Assembly (NCBI GenBank): GCA_009823395.1
Contig: CM020514.1
Coordinates: forward strand, 5,921,966 to 5,985,965
From: Thamnaconus septentrionalis
Taxonomy: Eukaryota > Chordata > Actinopteri > Tetraodontiformes > Monacanthidae
DNA: 64,000 nucleotides
Direction of reading: 5' to 3'
The position numbers and the translations under genes are program-made. The notes beneath the pieces were generated by a model, which did not search any database, was not told where the DNA came from, and saw nothing but the letters and a program-made list of their open reading frames with translations. Position 1 is the stretch's first letter; the number at the start of each line of letters is the position of its first letter. Of the stretch, positions 59,841 to 64,000 are shown one piece after another.

Positions 59841-59864
59841 AGGAGGAGGAGGAGGAGGAGGAGG
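59841..59864. repeat. (AGG)n repeat
   Basis: Eight AGG units, 35 bp from the CTG tract. Confidence 0.9.
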
Positions 59865-60992
59865 GACGAAGGGTTGTGACGACCACAAAGAGGCAGAGGC
59901 AGAGTTTTCCATCGCCTTCTGCTGTCACGCACCAACACTTTCCCTCTTTTTTGTGCAGACACACTAACACACTGCCATGAGGAGGATGGTACCACCAGGA
60001 CAGGAAGTCATTAAAAAAAAAAGTTATGTTACCTGGCACTTTGAAAGAAAAGACTGGAGTAAAATCTAATTTTACTCGAATTTAGTGGACCCCAAAATAA
60101 CATTTTTACAAAAAAGCAGACGTTCTGTCTCAGACTTTATGTTCTGGTTTTCCAGGTTTTTTTTACTGGACGTTTGATGATTCCATAAATGTCTGGTGGT
60201 GTGACAGCTTGTCCATCCGGCAGTTAGACACCATCTCTGTCCAGCCAACACGGCTTCCATCATCATCAACTCCAGCAACACTGTCTCAGCAGAATGACAT
60301 TTATTTAAAATTAGAATTTTATTTTATTGTTTTTGTTTTTTTAGGAAAAAGGATCAGATTGGTGCTTTATTGAGGCTGTACATTCTCACTGTTAATGATT
60401 AAACTAAAGTAAAGTAATCATTGCGTGGGTTTAAATTCATTTTTGTATTTAGACTGAGATTCGGGGCATCTTCACTGGAAAACCGCCAACACATGCAAAC
60501 AAAAAAAATCCGGTTTGGGGGCCTCGGCATCTCAGCGCCGTGAAGCGGATGCGAAGTCAACAGGAGGCGCTGGGAAGAAACAGGAGCGCTCCACAGGCCA
60601 AACCTACAGGAAAATCACTGACACACCGACCAATCAGAGGCCTGTCAACTCAGGCCGGGCGCCCTGTCATCACGCTGAAGGACACCAGTTGCGCTGACAC
60701 GAAGGTGGAAGCAAAAAAAAAAAAAAAAAAACCCTACTCCAACCGTGGTTTGACTCGAACCGCCTCCATATGTCATTGTGTTAAAGGTCCCTTACTCCAT
60801 ATACCCAACGTCCCCACTGTCGTTTTGCTCCCATGACTGGAGCACAACTGCAGAATTAATTAAAACAAAAACCCTGAATTATTTATTTAGATTTATGGCT
60901 TGATTGCAACTTGCTGCGAACAAATATTTTTCTGCAGCTTCTGCATGCGACAATGATAACACCACCGGTGGTCGCAACCTGCGATTCCAGTG

Positions 60993-61014
60993 CCCCTTGT
61001 GACATCACAGAGGG
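60993..61014. repeat. Partial copy of the CCCTTTGTGA palindrome
   Basis: CCCCTTGTGACATCACAGAG followed by GG resembles the palindromic start of the dispersed repeat at 51530. The following sequence does not clearly continue the match. Confidence 0.4.
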
Positions 61015-61859
61015 ATGATAGTGAAAAAAAGGTGTCTTAGCGCACATTATTTTAAAAAAAAAAGTGGAGTGGGAGAGGACGGGATGCTCTCATAAAAACG
61101 CAAGTTATTATCAGAAAACACTGACATTTGCACAGGACTGCCCTTTAAAATCTGGCCAGGCGAGTTGATTTCCACCACCGCAGTGGCTGAAACTGCATCA
61201 GGCTTCCCCGTCCGCTGTTACGCACCGTTAAGCCTCTCCCTGCAGTTATTGCCTGGCTTCGGAACATCTTTATGAATGAAAATACCATCATGAGTAAAAA
61301 TTCACCCAGTCAGCATCACTGGGCGACCAGGGGACCTGCAGCCATCCCATACAGCAGGCCAATAATTGGCTCTGAATTCGTCCGAGCCACTTGCGTCAAG
61401 CCGGCCCTACGGGGGTCAAAGTTCACCAGCAGTCCCGCTCAGGTCGGCTCTCCCGGGACGGCTTCCGTCTCAACAGAAAACTAAACGCATCTGCACATTC
61501 GAGCGAGCAGAGAGCAGGTCAGTGCAGCCGGGGTTGCTGCTATTTTTGATATTACAACCAACCGTGATGTGGTGGCACATCGCTAATGGGGAGCTCCCTA
61601 CAAATTATCTTTTTTTTTTTTTTTTAGTAAGTTGTAGCTATTTTAAGCTGGAGGAAGCAGAAAATGGATTTTTTTTTTTTTTTTTTTTTTAGATGTTTCT
61701 AATAAAAAAAAATGGAAAAAAGGGAAACTAATCTCTCAGATGTGGCAGCGTTTCCATCTTTCCTAACATTTTTCTAAAAGGACGTTTCCAAAATCGCCAA
61801 AAATATGTCAGGCTATTTTTATTTTTTTTAATTTTATTTTTTTTGAGGGATAAAATAAC

Positions 61860-62780
61860 CTCATCTGCGCGAGTTTCAGGTTGTGCGTGTGCGAGCGCGA
61901 CAGAAAAGCGGCGGACTCGGGAATAAATTTGGAAAGAAGACGCGTTTTAATGTGAAGGCGGCGGGCGGCGGAATTTCCGGGGTGAAAGGTCAACCCGTGA
62001 AATCACAAAGTAAGCACACGCGCATGGGGGGCTTGGGGGGAGGGCAGGGAAGGGAGCACCTGTTTCAACGCGGGGACGCGGGCACGACGGAAGCAGTAAA
62101 AGCTTCAGCAACTCGGCTGACGCGCGCGCACAGACCTACACGCAGTGTCCAAAGTAAACCGATTGGAAGGATTATGAAGAGAACGTATCCTAGTATATAT
62201 ATATTTTTTTATTCTGATTATTTTCAAATTAAGATCCCCGCTGATTAAAGCAGGTGCCCTGTTCAAAGTTCTGCGCGCTTAGAAGCCAATCCGAGGCCGC
62301 GGCAAGAAGCTCCGACCTTCGTTTTTATTGACTTAAGAATAAACAGTTTTAGGGGATGTTTTTGTAAGTTTGTGAGGTTGAGTAAAAAACTATTTTCCCT
62401 CCTCGTGCTGACCGAGCGGCTCCGTTTCTGCAGGCGGTGCTGAGCCTCTCTCAGTCCTGCCCTTGTCTTCGAGGCTAATAAACGTGTTATACGACCAACA
62501 GGCTTCCAGACTCGCCTGGAGTTGCGTCAAAAAAAGGGCGAAAAAAAAGAAGAAGAAATGACTGCGTTTAAGGATTCCTACCGAACCACATAATCTGACC
62601 ACAGAGACGCACTGTTCTCGGTCACAGCCGCCCCCACGCGCCTCAGCGGCGGGTGTAGGAGCCGGTCAGCAGCCGCTGGCTGAACCTGCCAGGAGCCCCG
62701 TCGGCCGGGTGAGTGCGAGCAGGCAAGGCCGCCGAGGGACCACCTCCAGGCCGCCCGAGCCGAAAGTCTCAGAAAACCCT
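61860..62780. promoter_or_regulatory. CpG-rich stretches, possible promoter or CpG island
   Basis: 61860-62160 (GTGTGCGAGCGCGACAG, GGCGGCGGGCGGCGGAAT, ACGCGCGCGCACAG) and 62590-62780 (AGCCGCCCCCACGCGCCTC, CGTCGGCCGGGTGAGTGCG) are CpG-dense compared with their surroundings. They could mark a start site for a tbx15 transcript lacking exon 1, or for a divergent transcript; the plus-strand GGGTGAGTGC near 62707 is donor-like. This is inference. Confidence 0.3.
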
Positions 62781-63689
62781 ACTAGAGGTGAAATCCTGAG
62801 CTATTTTAGCAGTTTTTAAAATGACTCGGGAACTTGCTGGTTCGTTCAATGACGGTCGGGTTTTTCGATGCCCGCTTGGTTTGTTTTGTTTTGTTTTTTT
62901 GCCCCTTCGCCGTCAATTTTTGTTACCCAATAAACCAAACGCAGGTTTTTGGTATCACTAATATTGCAATTCTGCGAAAAAATATCTCAGCGAGGCATTG
63001 AATTTAAATTTATTTGCCATCTCGGTGGGCTGGAGCCGTGCGAAAAGACGCAGCGACCCGGAGGTCAGAGCTTCACCGGCGGTTAGGCCTGAACTTGCCG
63101 TCGGTTTGCTTCTGCACACACTTAAATTATATCTTTGGGGATCAAAAGTGTTTTGTTTTTTTTTTTCATATTAAGACTATGTGATTTATTTAACAAAAAA
63201 CTAAAATAAATAAATAGAAATAATAATGGTAATAATCCGGACAGTGTCCTCGGGTGAACCGAGTCACTCGGGGTGTCTCTACACAAACAACGGGGCGCTG
63301 TATTTTGTGGGCCCCGAGGCTTCCTGCCGCACCACCTCGTATCTGTCAGTTGAAAAATGAAGTGTCGACGTCTCAGAGCTCCGCGCGGCGCACAGGAGGG
63401 AGAAGTCACCTCGGGATTGAAACAGCTCCTTGTCGGCGGCAGGTTTTTAGGGATGTGGGGGTGGAGGGAGGAAAAACTCAACGACAGCTAATCAGTTTCT
63501 TTTTTTTCTTCTTTTTTTGTTGTTACAAAAGAGGCTGCGAGCATTAAATCCCTGAAATATAAGAAAATAATGGTTCACATTGAATTAATAGAATTATATT
63601 TTTGCACGGGAGAGCAGAGCATTTCAATTCCAAAAATATATTTATTTCTATTTTTTTAAACAAGTGTCATATTTTAGCCTTACTTCCAA

Positions 63690-63690
<1 letters not shown>

Positions 63691-63741
<51 letters not shown>
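63691..63741. repeat. (TTA)n microsatellite, 17 units
   Basis: A 51-bp pure run. Confidence 0.95.
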
Positions 63742-63742
<1 letters not shown>

Positions 63743-64000
63743 ATTCAATCATTTTACTCAGCCATTCATTCATCATTTTACTGTTGCATTATTCTTGAGC
63801 GGAAATATGCAGGCCTAAATAGATTCTAATATACCATTATAGGCGCGCCGTGCGTTTGCGCTCCTCCAGCGCCTGTGTTTGACAGTCTTGACAATAATAA
63901 TAACAATATCTTTACAATAAAACATATCAACACGCGCACGCACGTTCTAGGCTGCCATATTTTAAGGGCGTTTTACGGTTTATGTTGCGAAACTGACCGT

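Larger units (their letters stand above)
58320..64000 (-). other. tbx15: tbx15 intron 1 (part) or 5' flank
   Basis: I looked on the minus strand for a first exon with the subfamily's SRAHAFSVEALIG and KKRKLRDWEEKGL motifs and saw none. The region is noncoding with a (CTG)n tract, a (GGA)n tract, a (TTA)n tract and CpG-rich stretches at 61860-62160 and 62590-62780. The exon 2 acceptor at 58320 shows that this is intronic for at least one transcript. Confidence 0.75.

Noticed and set aside
59634..60039. Poly-Q, poly-S and poly-A frames suggesting a triplet-repeat protein
   Set aside because: All three frames of the CTG tract stay open because of the repeat itself; the flanks have no gene features.
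60735..60800. tRNA-like sequence on the minus strand (GGTTCGAGTCAAACC)
   Set aside because: Only the B-box-like word fits; no acceptor stem, D-arm or anticodon arm can be formed. Possibly an old SINE trace.

Overview
The window looks like vertebrate nuclear DNA, most likely from a teleost fish. The evidence is one split vertebrate developmental gene with GT-AG introns, long (CA)n/(TG)n tracts, and remnants of hAT transposons, LINE tails and a tRNA-headed SINE of the kinds common in fish genomes. There is no operon, CRISPR array, plasmid or phage structure.

The only gene I can establish is the T-box transcription factor gene tbx15, on the minus strand. Seven coding exons (numbered 2-8 by analogy with mammalian TBX15) lie at 58112-58319, 54316-54417, 46707-46878, 42016-42183, 41404-41468, 35972-36069 and 32700-33538. 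All junctions are GT-AG and the phases close exactly. They encode the end of the N-terminal region, the complete T-box and the complete C-terminal domain, ending ...[10 protein letters not shown]. The first coding exon is not visible between 58320 and 64000 and should lie upstream of the window. An internal ATG at 58203 gives a 511-residue product starting MEEIQ. Exon 1-containing transcripts would add 38 residues from exon 2 plus exon 1.

Layout: 1-31.7 kb is the 3' flank of tbx15. I see no secure protein-coding gene there. It holds a LINE reverse-transcriptase tail (2.0-2.5 kb), an intact SINE with an 11-bp target duplication (7.2-7.6 kb), an inverted-terminus element (12.2-12.6 kb), a hAT remnant with a BED finger (15.8-16.5 kb), a second SINE copy (18.4-18.6 kb), another LINE tail (22.2-22.4 kb), and several single-copy-looking blocks that resemble developmental enhancers. 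31.7-32.7 kb is probably the 3' UTR. 32.7-58.3 kb is the gene body. 58.3-64 kb is 5' intron and flank with CpG-rich stretches.

The most interesting structure is a pair of copies of one non-autonomous hAT family. Each has a perfect 8-bp target-site duplication. They sit in opposite orientations in intron 3 (52598-53050) and intron 6 (38082-38606). They bracket exons 4-6, whose summed length (405 nt) is a multiple of three. That arrangement could favour back-splicing or in-frame skipping of the T-box core. Other leads are exact PBX-MEIS decamers at 1847 and 27144, a cluster of near-matches at 6.0-6.5 kb, an inverted TCACCT/AGGTGA site 1.2 kb past the stop codon, and a possible unknown first exon at 26.7-27.2 kb on the minus strand. 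Conservation, expression and repeat-library claims could not be tested here and are marked as inference.
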